Origin: Armillaria gallica
Taxonomy: Eukaryota; Basidiomycota; Agaricomycetes; Agaricales; Physalacriaceae
Assembly (NCBI GenBank): GCA_037576215.1
Contig: JBANDB010000018.1
Span: 1,488,001-1,552,000, forward strand
DNA: 64,000 nt
Direction of reading: 5' to 3'
Shown here: positions 25,379 to 37,698 of the stretch, one piece after another
How positions within the stretch are numbered: position 1 is the stretch's first letter
How the letters are laid out: each line of letters begins with the position of its first letter
The notes under the pieces: generated by a model
Databases searched by the model: none
What the model saw: the letters and a program-made list of their open reading frames with translations, nothing else
What the model was told of the DNA's origin: nothing
Program-made: the position numbers and the translations under genes

Positions 25379-27925
25379 CTAGGATTTGTTCTTCGTATGC
25401 TCGAGTTTCTGGAGAAGAGAAAGAAAATCGACTTTCGTGATAGCGAGTTGAAACCTATCGCCAAACCAGAACCCCCGACTATGTTCGATCGGTACTACAT
25501 GTACCATTGCGGCAGTAACATCTATCCTCCGACCCGTCTTGGCTGCTTCAATTTCAAGTTCGAACTGTCGAGTCCACCGGTGAAATCGTTCATAAAACTC
25601 AGGAGCAGCATAGAAAAGTAGTGCCAGCATCCTTAGGTTTAAAGTCGCCAGGTTGCAGAATCGAGGCCGCGTCAGTGCTGCGACGAAGTCTTCGAATACC
25701 GAAGGATTCGATGCGACACGGGCTCTTCTAACGGGGATGGGTTGTCAGAATGTGTGGACAAGAGGGTCAAGAGAGAGGCTGGGAATGTAGTTCCAGTGTT
25801 TATGGACAGGATTTTGAGCCGTTCGAGAGGGAAAGAAACTGTTTACGCGTGAGCTAAAGTACAGAAAGTTGGAAAAAATACGGACCTACTGATCCGGCTT
25901 AGGATTCGTCATGATCGAATTCGACGCATAGATCAATCAAAAGGGGAGTCCTCCCAATCAAGTCCTAATGGTCCCCCACATCAGGCTTCCGAAGAGATGC
26001 CGCTCGTAATGACAGAAGGGATAGTGGACAGTTGTCTCTGAGCAACGGTGCCAAGTCCGCATCCAAACCAGTCTCCAACCTCTCAATTTCGATCCTCCGA
26101 CCCACGACCCACGTCGACTCCGACTCACGGAACGTAATGGTTGAACTTTGATTTCATTAACCGTAGGAGACAGAATTGCCAGTAACCCAAAATAGTCAAC
26201 CACAGAAGAGAACGTCAATTGGCCAATTCGAGGACCCTGAGAAAAGTCAACGCGGGAAGAATGGCCGTATTCCCAATTGGACACCCGTCGACTTTGATGC
26301 TATCGGCCCTGGTGCACCACGGAAGGAGGTCGGCGGAGGGATCTTCTTTCAAAAATTCCAACTCGACCTTGCGTAAGCAGGGAATGGGAATGGGGGCCCA
26401 CTCTTTGAAGTCATCAAGGAATTTGGCGGGGGGACGGTCATCGCCGTGCAAAGCTAAGTTCCGAAAGAAATGGGGAAAGAAAGTGGCAAGAGAATGAGGA
26501 ATCGGTGGATGTACCTGTTACACTAAGCTCTGGATTTATATAAGTGTCCGTTCTTGAAAGAAGGTCCCAACGTAAAGCAAAGACCCGTTTCGAAGGTGAT
26601 CATGTTGATGTTGACAAATGAAATGGTCAGGCCACTACGCGTCTGAACAATGCTGGAACAATGTCCATTTTTGTATTCAGAACAATAGATGTCACGGCCT
26701 TGTTGTTTCTGAGTAAATCGACAGAAGCTTCAGGCCAGACGAATGGGCGCAAACAGTGCGAGCGAGAAGCAGCTTATAACATACACACGGCAAATTCAGA
26801 CTCTCAGTACACGACCTGACATCAAAGTTCCTCAACCGTTTCAGCGCCTTGACCATCCCTGCCATCCCTTCAGACCACTTTGTCCTGTGCGTTACACGCA
26901 AGTCCTTAAGATGGGGAAGAAGTTTGAAATTGAGCGCATCGTACACGATGCCGTTGCTAATAAGATCCAAGCGAGTGATGCGGATTGAAATATGTGATGC
27001 CGAGGGCCTCGTCGAAAATTAGCGTGTGGAAACGTGGACAGGGGAGTTGGTTGAGGATATTTATTTCGCTTACTAGGTTAAAGATGTCTTGATGCCCATG
27101 GATGTGCCAACCAAGTTAGTACGGGAAAGGAAATATAGGAGACGATTTCGGGTACTCGGGTATGGAGGTGGAGCTTGAGAAAGTTGCTGGTTATGCTTGA
27201 ATTGGCTAGCGTTCCACGTGCAGAACACCGTTGACAGTCAACTCGAAGAGAGATAAGCTGGTTAGCGTGTTTGAGGAGTGCAGTAACTTTTGTAGGGTAG
27301 CTGATGATGCATTGTAGATGGCGGAGGGAGGGGAACGGGCTAAAAGGGATATTATGGTATAGGCCAATGATGAGGGTATCTAGGCGAGGTGTCGGAGAGA
27401 GGAAAGCGGCGAGGAGAAGACCTTTAAATTGAGTCTCTCGAGCGCAAAAAAATTCGTTGGAATAGACGCACCATCGTTGGACTCGAGAGAGCGGCATCTT
27501 GAGGAACGCTGCCTCAGCGAAGTGGTCAGACAATCAAGATATCCAAGGGTGCAGTCTTCGAATATTGGTGTGACAAAGTGAGTAGATTTGACGCGTGCAA
27601 TATGTCGCGACAACCGGGAATCCTCCATTGCGAGTTCCAGCCGAACAGCCTATCGTCGTTGTGGACCACAGCGTCGGCGTATGTGCAACAAGGTCACGCC
27701 ATGATGTACACACGCTCCCATGACAACGTGTGCTGTCCGCTTGCATGCGACATTGAGCCTAGTCTGAAGTGGCCGAATACTAACAGGAGCACTTCTGGCG
27801 GGGCTTGGCTGATTGGCGCGTGGTATTTGTCGAGTGTGAATCTGGAGAAATTGACTTCGGTGCGGAGGTGGGCTTTGAGTCGAGTCGATTGATGCGGTCG
27901 AATCGGGGTTGGACGAAGCTGCCAA
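25379..27925 (-). pseudogene. Decayed F-box/LRR-type gene
   Basis: Reading right to left, a helical leader (STRLKAHLRTEV) leads into an F-box (APPEVLLLVFGHFRLGSM, then LSWERV). The frame then breaks at a GTGTGTAC run near 27,705-27,712, and the F-box continues one frame over as CTSWRDLVAHTPTLWST. Downstream segments such as FPSLRHLQCIISYP, LLKHANQLISLRV, LPHLKDLRVTH and PCLRKVELEF are LRR-like, spread over frames with stops between them. The most likely reading is a lost SCF-type F-box gene. Introns could explain some but not all frame changes. Confidence 0.55.
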
Positions 27926-30900
27926 CGCCGATCATATCTAATTTCACATGCGCGTTTGCGATTTTATCGAAGGAACTGGGCAAGCACTTGACCGTCCCTC
28001 CCTCCGATCAATAGGTCTGTATCATCGTCTGTCTACGAGAGACTAGCAAGCGCTATGAGCGCAAAAGGGAGGCGATGTCGACCTTGGGTGTGTAGGAGGG
28101 TTTGATTTGGTAATTGGGCATTATATACCTGAAGGAGTTAGCTAACTTCTTACAGAATCCTGGGCGACGTACAATTGAAAAAGGGATGTCAGACAGAAAT
28201 GCGTTGAGTTATCAGCGCTTGGCGGTGATCTACATATGATGCATTAGCAATTGAACGGCAGCATAAGAACATCAAGCATTTTCTGTGATCCTAAGTTCTG
28301 TAGAAAACAAACCGCCTCTTGGTTCTGAGCTTCTTCTCCCGTCAAAAGCTGAATTACCGCAGTTCATACAGTTCACAAATCAGCTACCAGTTTTCAATAC
28401 AGAGTAAATGTCGCTGGCGAACTGATGGTCATGAAGGCAAAGAAGAAAGAATCGGTTTTCTTCTGTGGCTGCCGAACAACTCCGCCTCGGGTAGGAAAAC
28501 GTCGCGGGCCGTGCATACCAAGTGTAACTTATGGCGGCTTCTTTGCACCTTGCTCTTCCTTACATGTAGCGTCTGTAAATGATACATCCAGTGGCGACAT
28601 TTCTTCTACCTGTTTCGTTGCACGATCATGGCGAGTCCATATCTGGTGCGTATCCGATACGAATAACTGGGAGAAAATGTCGTACACAGTCAATCATTAA
28701 TTGCGTAACCATCTCATCGTTTTATTGTGCCAATGCAGAATAGCGGCATATTGCGCAGCAAAAATGTATCTGCGGTTCGACTCCGGTGAGCTGCTTGTCC
28801 ACAAACCCAATTTGAGTGCTTTTTAGCTGTGCCCACTTGATTAACTTTCCTGTGTCCATCAAAAAAAAAGGTTCTTGGCCGAGGACCAGTTTTTTCTGTG
28901 GATGAATTTTTTTTTACCCTAATGAATGCCGGTTCGATAATGCCTCGACTGTATGGAATCAACATGCCTTGATGGCTAGGTGGCAAGCAGGTTGTCGTGT
29001 CTCCATTCATTAGGATCTTGGTTCGACTCCAGGTAATGGTACACCCAAATATACAATGATGATTCCGACATCCGTCACTGTTTTGCCTCGGTAAACTGTA
29101 ATTTGCTTGGCCTGCAAGATTATTTCTCGACATTTGTGCCTAATCTCACAGACACTATTTCCTATCTTCTGCATATGCACAATAATCCAACCGTGTTGAA
29201 TTCAGCGAAGGGCCGGGCCAGCTACGATGTGCAGTATAAAGATGAGGACTTCAATCTACGCCGATACATTCCTGGTAAGCGGTAAACAGTGAATTGGCAG
29301 TCAAAAGCGTCGAGTAATGATAGTCTATTGAAGCGAAGCAGCTCTAACTTGCCAAACAATGTGTCCCAAGTAATAGACGTGATCGCAATGGTTCAGTGTC
29401 ATGCATGCCCATCCACATTCTAGAGCTTCGCCGCCCGTTCCTAGGAAACGTAACCTCAAGTTAGGCTCCGGAGTTGTTGTCTCTCGCCTTCTTCACCGTG
29501 GGCGTCTTCTCCGGCCTCCAGAGACCTGTTGCAGCCGTCTCCTCGATGATATGTCATGGTGACAGGACCGGGAAGTGGTCGTCCAGTACATGCCGTGTGA
29601 GAGTTTCTTAAACCTCTGCGCATATGGTTCAAGTAATTGTTTATAGGCTATCTTGACTTCTGGCGATTTGGGCAGGACATGAGAAGACAAGGCTTTAGCG
29701 AATAGCGAGAGCAAATACCTTGAACCATCCCAGTTCGATGGCTACGGGGTAGCTTAAGATCAATCCAATCGTAGTAAAACGAAATCTCTATCGCCGTCTG
29801 ATGCGAATCTGGGTGTACCCTCAACACTTGGCTTGCTATGTCGGCCGTGATAGGGACCGTGGGTAGGAACTGTGTTGACCTGGCTTTTGCTGGATGTATG
29901 CATCCTTGATGTGCATATATGTATAGGTAGAAGTCTCAACAGACGTCTGTTCCTTATGTAAATTAATGTCTAACGCATAGACTGTGATCCACGATCAGAA
30001 ACCTTCTTCACAAATGAATGCCTTTGTACAGTTCTGTCGCCATCACTGGACGTCTTAAGAGGAATGAATTTCAATACGGTCAAAGGAGCCAAACCCACAA
30101 TCTTGCGCACCGGAAGTCCAATAACATCCGTCCCTTGAAGGATTCGACGCTCAAATGAAACTCACTCCACAGCGACCAAATGAGGTGGGCTATGAGAAAG
30201 CTACGGGCAATACAGTCAGCCTGGTATGGATCTTTACCGTATTTCCGCAAGAGAGGGAAATAAGCTAGCGCCATCATAGAGCACCGTGGTGGTAATTTAG
30301 CATAACTCGGAATGGTGTGGTAGCCAACAAAAAGAATCCGGATTAACCGGGCCATCTTTGATCCCGACTTGCTGCGGCTTCTCCGAGTCTTTGCTTCTCT
30401 CCGCTATTATTCCCGTCTCCGTCCTTCCAGGCTTCCACCACAACTCTAGGTATTCGAGTAGCGCTCTTATATGATTCTCTGGTGTGTTCAAGTAGAATGA
30501 TGTGGGAACTCAGTGCCCATTGGGGGTATGTAGCCTTTCCGTTCCGCCGTTATCTATCCCTCATACCGACGTCTTGTAGCCTATTGAAACCAAGCCAACA
30601 CGTAATAAAATATACCATATCTTTTGCTGGTACGACTTGGCTCGTCTGAAGTCAACACACTCTCAGGAGAAGCGTGACGAATGTCGTATTTTCACGGTCA
30701 AAGGTGTGTCGCGGAAACGCAAACAACAATGTTTGCCTTACTCAAAATTGGCCCTTCTTGGTAGACACAGGATTCGGAATTTTATCTGGATATACAGTCT
30801 ATGCGTACGACAAACATCTGTATTGCTCAAATCCATGACCTACAACTGACTCTTCCCATCAATTCATACCGAGTTTTCTTTTTATGAGGGTATAGGTTCG

Positions 30901-32244
30901 TCGTCCATTTTTCGAACCCAATCATGCCCTGAATTTATTCTCAGATATGTTGTGTGCTCGCCCTTATACCGATGATTTGGTAGCACATGCCATGGTGTTT
31001 GGCCCTAAAATTGCCGTTGACTTGGTCGCTTTTATTAATTTCCAGGTGGGTAGACCTCTCGTTTGGACGTCGCATTCATGATACGGCCTGGTAGGATCTA
31101 GACACGTCGGACAATGATGTGCGTGAACAGCTAGTGCCTCATGTTTTGTTCACGCACTAATTTTGTGAGTCATTTTGTCTTCTCCGCTTCGCATTTCCAG
31201 CGGCTAGGTTTTTGTTATCCCATCGTTTTTATCTATCTGAGCCACTTTCGTCACCCTTGATGCATGCTTTCTTATTGTGGTTTAATAGACCAGTCTTGCC
31301 CCTATTTTCCTATGTTTTTAACAGGATTTCCCTCGTTGCCAGATTCCACGCAAGATGCAGCATAAAGAAAGATAGAGTGATATTAATTCGAGTCTTCCAG
31401 CTTCCAGATGTACCGGTACGGTATCTCTCACTGTGCGAGTCTAGGTCTGGACGCGATAACTCAGTGTTATGCCTGTACAGCTGCACAACAACTCCTTAAG
31501 ATCTAGAATCCGGGACTAGGACAGGGCTTCTTCAAAATTAAATATTAATAGCTCACACCAGACGGAGGTTTACTTATGGCGCGGGTACAATAGGTGCTCT
31601 TTTGAAGTACGTAGGTCCTCGTTCAATCCTCATTCGAAGAATCTAATCTCATACTAGATCATGTTTATTTACAGCCCTCCAGGCTGAAACTGATCTGGGA
31701 CTTGAATACGCTGCACATGCACCTTGGACCTAAGGTTTGTCATCCGGTTTGCATCATTTTCCGACCTGATCGCCAGAACACTCAGGAGCAGTGTACGATC
31801 TTCGTCCAGTAAACAGTATTATGTTTGATGTACTCTGGAGCAATCTAGACCATCTGTGATCGTTCAGGTTTATGAATGTGCGTGGCGATGAGTAAGAACG
31901 TTGTAACAGCACGCACTTCGACGTGCTATATAATGATGAATGTTGTCGCCTTTGGTATCGTGTACAACCCTTCCCTCGCTGTCGACGCTATGCATCAGAA
32001 AAACCTACCAAATATCTCTTCCAACCGGATCCTCTTCAAGTTTGTGATCTTCGCCGCCGAGACCTGTGGAAAATCGGCGACAGTCCATTTCATGCTATCG
32101 GTGCCATAAATCGCTATGGAGCATTCTTCTCTTGGATAAATAATACGCCTGCGGTATTGTGGTTCGAACTTGGTGAGAGAGATCTGAAAAACCCAATTAA
32201 GTATACGTCTGATTTCCGAAGGCCATCCTAGGGTGCCAGCGTGA
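27926..32244. other. 4.3-kb region without a recognised gene
   Basis: Minus-strand frames at 30,080-30,491 are open and charged but match no family I know. A tRNA-like T-arm at 29,017-29,033 lacks a matching cloverleaf. The stretch 31,900-32,240 may hold the 5' end of the NACHT-kinase gene, but no exon could be fixed. Confidence 0.4.
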
Positions 32245-35200
32245 GTGGAGAATCTCTGTCCGAGTATCGGGAAACTTATCTACGAAATGACCAGATTGAT
32301 CGCGACAGAATACTGCTTTCACTTTAAGACAGCATTGACGACGACATCCGCTGTGGCATATTATCTATGTGACCGCAATAAAGGCTACAACGATATTGTT
32401 GGCTCACTTCTTTATCAACTCGTTCAACAGATACCTTCCGCGGATATATTCCCTCTACATCTTTGTCATGTCCTCAACACAAAGAATGTCAGTATCATAG
32501 AAGATCTTTTCATCCGAGCCTGCGGCGAATTCGAGAAAGTTTACGTTGTCCTTGATGCCATTGACGCATTCCATCACTCGCCCGATATTCTTGCTGATGT
32601 ACTGGATATGATCGATCGACTGTCAAATATCGCCTCAGTCTTATTCACTACTACACACTCTAACACCGACATCCGAGCCAGATTCACAAATGTCTCCAGA
32701 CTTGATGCTTCGACCCTCATGCTCCAAACTGGCACGTACACCGAGGATACTACTGTGCAGTCATCCCCTGATCTCATCAAAGAGATACTCTTGTCCTTAA
32801 CGAATCCTTTATATCACAAGTAAGTCTAAAGGTCCCAAGCCGCACTTGTTTTGTCACTACAGCTAACTGAATTGACGGCATAGTTATTGCAGGTAGTGAT
32901 TTACAGGGCCCGGCCTGGCCCGGCTTTGAGGGCTTGGGCTCGGCTTGGGCAGGCTCAGGCTTTCGAAATCACAAGCCCGAGCCTTGAGCCCAAGCCTGCT
33001 TGGGCTCGGGCCCGGCTCAGGCTCAGGCCAGGGCTTTGTAGGTGATACAAACTAAGGCTTTGTTAGGCATCAAAATGAGCAGAAGACAAGGTTATTAGCA
33101 TACATAGACATTGCATAAAATGAATACATGATGTACCATGCATATAGACCAGAAAGATGGACTCCGAGTACTATGTTACATAAATAGCTTGGCTTTCGAA
33201 GTGCCACGATGGTGGTGTCGTCTCGTATTGCACTGATATAAGACACATAGAAGTATAGGCAAGTCCGGAGTATTGATCAGAGAGAGACAGCCTACTCTCT
33301 TCCTCGCATATCTGCATGAAAAGCAAGGTATTTGAGGCTTGAAAAGCCCGGGCTCAAGCCTCAGGCTCAGGCTTTGAAAAAATGAAGCCTGAGCCCGAGC
33401 CTTCATGAAGCCCTCCCCCAGGGCCCGGCTTTTCAGGGCCTGGCCCGGCTCAGCCCGGCTCGGCTTAGGGCTTCAGGCCGGGCCCTGTAAATCACTAATT
33501 GCAGGCTCTTCGTTTTCGAACCTGATCCGATTCCCTACCTTCAACGGACGGCATACGACTGGGCAAAGCACAAAATCTCTGAAATACTCGATAGAGGACC
33601 CCCCGAATGGACCGACGACGCTACCGGAAGCGATTTTCTCCGAGAGATACAGTACGCGCTCTCGGGAGGACGGAATTTGGATCACACCTTCCGCAAATTC
33701 ATTGTCTCCACCAAATCATGGCGGAATATCATACCGCTAGCATCAAAAGATCCACTAATGGCAGTTAACTTTCTGCAGAGGGTGAATCGCCTCTGACTCT
33801 CTGACTACTACCGTATGGGTCTGACCATCATCACAGGAAATCGACACCCGTGCTTATGTCTACAACAAAGCTTACTATCGCGCACGCTGCATCAAATGCC
33901 TGCTGAAAGTCGCTGAAATGTATCTTGTTGTTCCCACATGCCTCGTGATATCAAATATTAGGTGTGATTCCAGATATCCAATAGCTGGTGGAGGATACGC
34001 GGTATATTTTCTACGACCATACACTTCGACCTGATATTGACTCATATATTATGTAGGATATATACCAGTTGGGTGAGGGCCATCGCATCTGCGTGGCATT
34101 ACCGAGTCCTATGTTTATTCTATACATGAGGGGCTTGTGATATATTGAAAGGTCGCAGGTGAGCATCAGGAGATGTCAACGATATCGTAGGACAGATGGA
34201 AACGCACATTTCAAATATTCAGGGGGGGGGGGGGGGAATTAGATTTACAATTCCAAAAAAAATATTACACCTAGAGGCAAGTGGAGAAGTACACTCAGAG
34301 ATGAATCCTGCACCTGCTCAGATTGCTGTACCACCAATGACCCAAACACCAAAGACATCAATATGAAGGTCAACACGGAAAACAGAATAGCCTGACGCTG
34401 ACATTTCTTCATCTCAAGTCGACGTAATCCCTTACACATGGACACTCATATTCAACGACGAATCATAAGTGTGGGAGTCGACCCATGGCCACAACAAGGG
34501 TAAAAGTATCGATGAGGTGACGTTCGCAGCGGCGGTCACTTTGGAGCACAAAAGCCGAACTCCGCCAGGTTACTTCCCAAGACAGCACACTCGTAAGCCA
34601 ATCGTAGGGGGCATGCGATATGAGCCAGGATTTCTCAGTGAAACCGTTACCATCACTGATATCGACCACGGCATCAGAATGAACGCTGATGGGACTTCGC
34701 CCGAGGAAGCAGCCGGAGAATTTTCAACGCAACGAATCTATCGAGTCGCCAAAACAATACGTCAGACCTCGTGCCAGAGTCAAGTATGAAATAAGCACCC
34801 TATTGAGCCAAGACGTACCTAAGACGTCCACCCAGATAGCATCGCCTACATTGAGGAAAGCACTGACAAAATTTGTAGTGCCAACCTAAGCTTAGAGTTC
34901 GGTGAGGAAGAGCAAAAGAAGTAGCGTCAGATGGATGATGGAGAGTGCCCGCTAGCTAGAAGAGAAACACGGAGATGAGAATCGGTGAACCGATCAGGAA
35001 AAATGAAAATGAGTCAGAAAGAATAATTGAAAGAGAAGGAATATTGCAGAGAGAAAAGAAAGGCATTCAAGAATGCGGAGAAGTCGTAATCAGGACAGTA
35101 AGGCAGAATACGAGAGGAAAATAAGCGAAGAAGCAGAGTTGAAAAAATCGGCATCGAATACGATAAGCTCGGCAATCTCCGGAAAGATAAGATAGGTCGA

Positions 35201-36901
35201 ATAGAATTTTCCCACGGATCGTTCAGGACAGCATTATAACCGAGTAATCCTATATACATAGGACTCGGAAAGAACAGATAAACCGGAAGGGAAAACGGCG
35301 CATCGCATATGACAAAGATAAGCAAAGGAAAGATAATAGGTGTAAGGGAACAGGATTGGTATTTGGCCCAGACATAGAGATAAGACAGATAAGAACCAGG
35401 AAGCGAAGACAAGATATAGGTGAACAGAAATTCTGAGTACAATCGCATCATTGAGGTCAAGAGATAAGATCGGCAAATCCCGCAAGATAAGATAGGTCGA
35501 ATACAGGATCGCATAATAACCGACGCATCATCGGGGTCAAAAGATAAGAACGGCAAATCCCGCAAGATAAGATAGGTCGAATAGAAAATTCCCACGGGTC
35601 TTACAGGATCGCATAATAACCGAGTAATCCTATATACATAGGACTCGGAATCAAGGTCGCATGAAAGGCATTGATGTTTGCTTGAAAGTTCTGCGCATCT
35701 TCACTAATGGCGAGATGAAGCCCAGAGGAGATATCAGAAAGGTTTACCTAGAAATTTTGGGTGTTGAACACCGGCTGATTGGGCGCTTTAGAAGTTTTGC
35801 AGCGAAGTATTAGTCTGGAGAAATTTGGAGCACCCCAATGTGCTCAGTTTCGTTGGTGTCAACGAGGACCTCTTTTATCCTGGCTTTTGCCTCATCTCTC
35901 CTTGGATGAAGAACGGCGACATCATTTCGTTCCTATCGCAGAATCCTGGGCATGATCGTTTGCAATGTGTATGTTGTGCTTCTTATAGATATCAACGCTT
36001 CCATTCATGAAACGGTCAATGCGATGAATAGATTAGAGAAGTAGCGAATGGACTCCATTACCTTCACTCGCATGATCCTCCGGTCGTACATGCTGACATC
36101 CGCGGGGTATGTTTCTCTCCTCGCACTAGGAGAGTATGATTCATGGCCTGACTTTTCATTTTGGAAGGCCAACATCCTTGTCACTGAAGACCTTCACTGC
36201 TGCTTAGCAGATTTTGGTCTCGCGAAGGCTGTGATGACACGCGGGCCCGAAAGCTACAGTGATTCACCATCAGGGACAGCCCGATGGCTTGCACCCGAGC
36301 TTCTTCAAGTTGACGCTTCCTCAGACTGGCAGTATATGCCATCCAGGGATATATATGCCTTTGGATGCACCGTAGTTGAGGTGTGCCCACCTGACAAGTA
36401 CCGAGCCTGTCGGGCCTAATTGTGCTCGTTAGATTTTCACTGGGCGTGTTCCGTTTTCAGATATTATACAAGAGATGTCGGTTGCATTGGCTGTACTGCA
36501 GTACGATCATCGGCCAACCAGACCGAGCTACGATGAGCTGCCATACGACAGTTTATGGTCATTAGTCGAAGTCTGTTGGTCAAAGGACGTTCATAAAAGA
36601 CCGTCTTCCTCAAACCTGGTCAAAACGCTTAACAACTTAGACCTTTCCGAGAAATCTTCCATGAAGAAAGCAATCTCCAAGTCGGTGCAGAGATTGATTA
36701 TCTCTCGGCATAATCTCCAAAGTAAGCATTGTCATAATTCTTGAAGAACGTCAGCATAAAGTTAACGTATACTCAGATCATCGGAATCTGGATACTAGTC
36801 GACATTTTCGGTGTCGTGTAGGCGACTGCGGCAGGTCTTTCTCATCCAGTTCTATACGGAAGAAGCATATGATCAGATGCCGGAAAGTGCGAAGGGGATA
36901 G
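32245..36901 (+). CDS. NACHT-like ATPase / TKL-type kinase / C2HC zinc finger fusion (5' end uncertain)
   Basis: Proposed join(<32245..32819, 33505..33781, 33837..34001, 34057..34072, 35656..35760, 35808..35966, 36042..36106, 36168..36408, 36461..36721, 36777..36901); every phase closes, giving about 547 aa from the first codon shown. Part 1: a NACHT-like region with a poor Walker A (PSIGKL), VAYYLCDRNKGYNDIVGSLL, Walker B-like VYVVLDAIDAF and NTDIRARF. Part 2: a kinase with Gly loop AGGGYADIY, beta-3 Lys at 35685 (VCLKVLR), LEHPNVL, HADIRG at 36089-36106, ADFG near 36207-36218, and WLAPELL. Part 3: a C-terminal finger C-x4-C-x12-H-x3-C. Likely a signalling or immune-type receptor. Two introns are swollen by insertions (see separate entries). 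The start codon and P-loop exon are not resolved. Confidence 0.68.
32886..32893 (+). repeat. Left 8-bp target-site duplication (ATTGCAGG)
   Basis: ATTGCAGG abuts the hAT-type element on its left and is repeated exactly at 33498-33505 on its right. It contains the ancestral intron acceptor (GCAG|G). Confidence 0.92.
32894..33497. mobile_element. Non-autonomous hAT-type element (604 bp)
   Basis: The termini are perfect inverted repeats of 24 bp beginning TAGTGATTTACAGGGCCCGG, and the element is flanked by an 8-bp direct repeat; both are hallmarks of the hAT superfamily. There is no transposase frame. Both subterminal regions are packed with GGGCTTGGGCT/GGCTCAGGC-like motifs, possible transposase binding sites. 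It sits inside an intron of the NACHT-kinase gene, exactly at the acceptor. The perfect ends and duplications suggest a recent insertion. Confidence 0.92.
33498..33505 (+). repeat. Right 8-bp target-site duplication, reused as splice acceptor
   Basis: This ATTGCAGG copy supplies an AG acceptor at 33503-33504, so that the next exon still begins at the ancestral base (33505). Confidence 0.9.
34222..34236. repeat. Poly-G run (15 G)
   Basis: Fifteen consecutive G within the long kinase intron, on the sense strand of the transcript. Confidence 0.9.
35183..35650. repeat. Near-tandem repeat array, unit about 85 nt
   Basis: Two long copies (about 35,183-35,270 and 35,560-35,650) share AGATAAGATAGGTCGAATAG, a TTCCCACGG segment, and CCTATATACATAGGACTCGG; a shorter third copy lies at about 35,484-35,525. 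The last copy ends only 5 nt before the intron acceptor. CCTATATACATAGG is itself nearly palindromic. Confidence 0.85.
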
Positions 36902-37698
36902 CGCCTGTACTGCAAATTCAAAGTATACCACGAAGTTCTCAGAAGACCTATCACTACCAGATAAAAAGAAAGTTATATCAAACGTTCACGTTATCTCCAC
37001 ATGTAAAGGCGAGTCTGTATTGTATGAGAAAGATAATGAGTTCATTTAAGGCAGAAAAATCCCATGGACAAACGCGCAACCACGACTGTCGCTGTCTAAC
37101 GATCTGACCATTTTGTCAGGTGCTCAAACGCAGAATTCTCCTGTTCTGATGAATTATAAGGGTCGACCTGTATAAATGACACTAAATCTACCTGCTACCA
37201 GGCCCTCTATATTGTAACTTCGTCGATATCCAAGGATCCATGTTCACCACACACCAGTGACCATTGAAACGGGATACCCTTTCCGAACGTGTCGTGTCGT
37301 TCGAACTCCCCAGTGCTCATTGTCATTTTCTGTGCGTTTTTCTTATCCAGAGTAATGATAGAATTGACGCAGACGGTCAAAGTAGTGATGGTCGTAGGGT
37401 CATGATAGTACAGAAAGCGAATGGATATATAGTATAATCAAAGCAGAGCAACGCGTAACTGTTCAAAAGATCAGAGAGGATCACCGAATGCCAAGAGCAA
37501 GGTACTTACGTTACTAGACAAAATGGAACTAGGATGAGGGACGGAAAAGTCAGATCATGCACAAGGAAGAGACGAACGACGCAATGCTGACGTTCAAAGC
37601 AACGTCGCATTCGTAAAGGATGATACAAGACAGAAGGGAAGGAAAGGCGATCGTACAAAGAAAGAGGGGGTGGGGGATGGTATAGGAGAATAAGGCAC
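36902..37698. other. Spacer between convergent kinase and G-alpha genes
   Basis: The two genes end towards each other. 36,902-37,120 still shows coding-like bias downstream of the zinc finger stop; beyond that, nothing was recognised. Confidence 0.4.

Larger units (their letters stand above)
34073..35655 (+). other. Oversized 1,583-nt intron in the kinase domain
   Basis: GTGAGG at 34073 and TCAAG at 35655 join the Gly-loop exon (ADIYQLG) to the beta-3 exon (RMKGIDVCLKVLR) in phase, whereas all other introns of this gene except the one carrying the hAT element are 47-75 nt. The intron contains a 15-G run (34222-34236) and near-repeats at 35,183-35,650, so it was probably enlarged by an insertion and repeat growth. 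No coding signature was recognised inside. Confidence 0.6.

Noticed and set aside
28957..29041. tRNA-like stretch with a good T-arm (CTTGGTTCGACTCCAGG)
   Set aside because: The D- and anticodon arms do not pair and the acceptor stem has mismatches at two or more positions. At best a tRNA relic.
35014..35595. 193-codon minus-strand frame, hydrophobic
   Set aside because: It is the antisense of the repeat array in the kinase intron; its regular composition reflects the repeats, with no family signature.
35661..36475. Kinase as a pseudogene with several frameshifts
   Set aside because: Apparent breaks vanish with introns 35761-35807, 35967-36041, 36107-36167 and 36409-36460, all with standard ends and matching phases.
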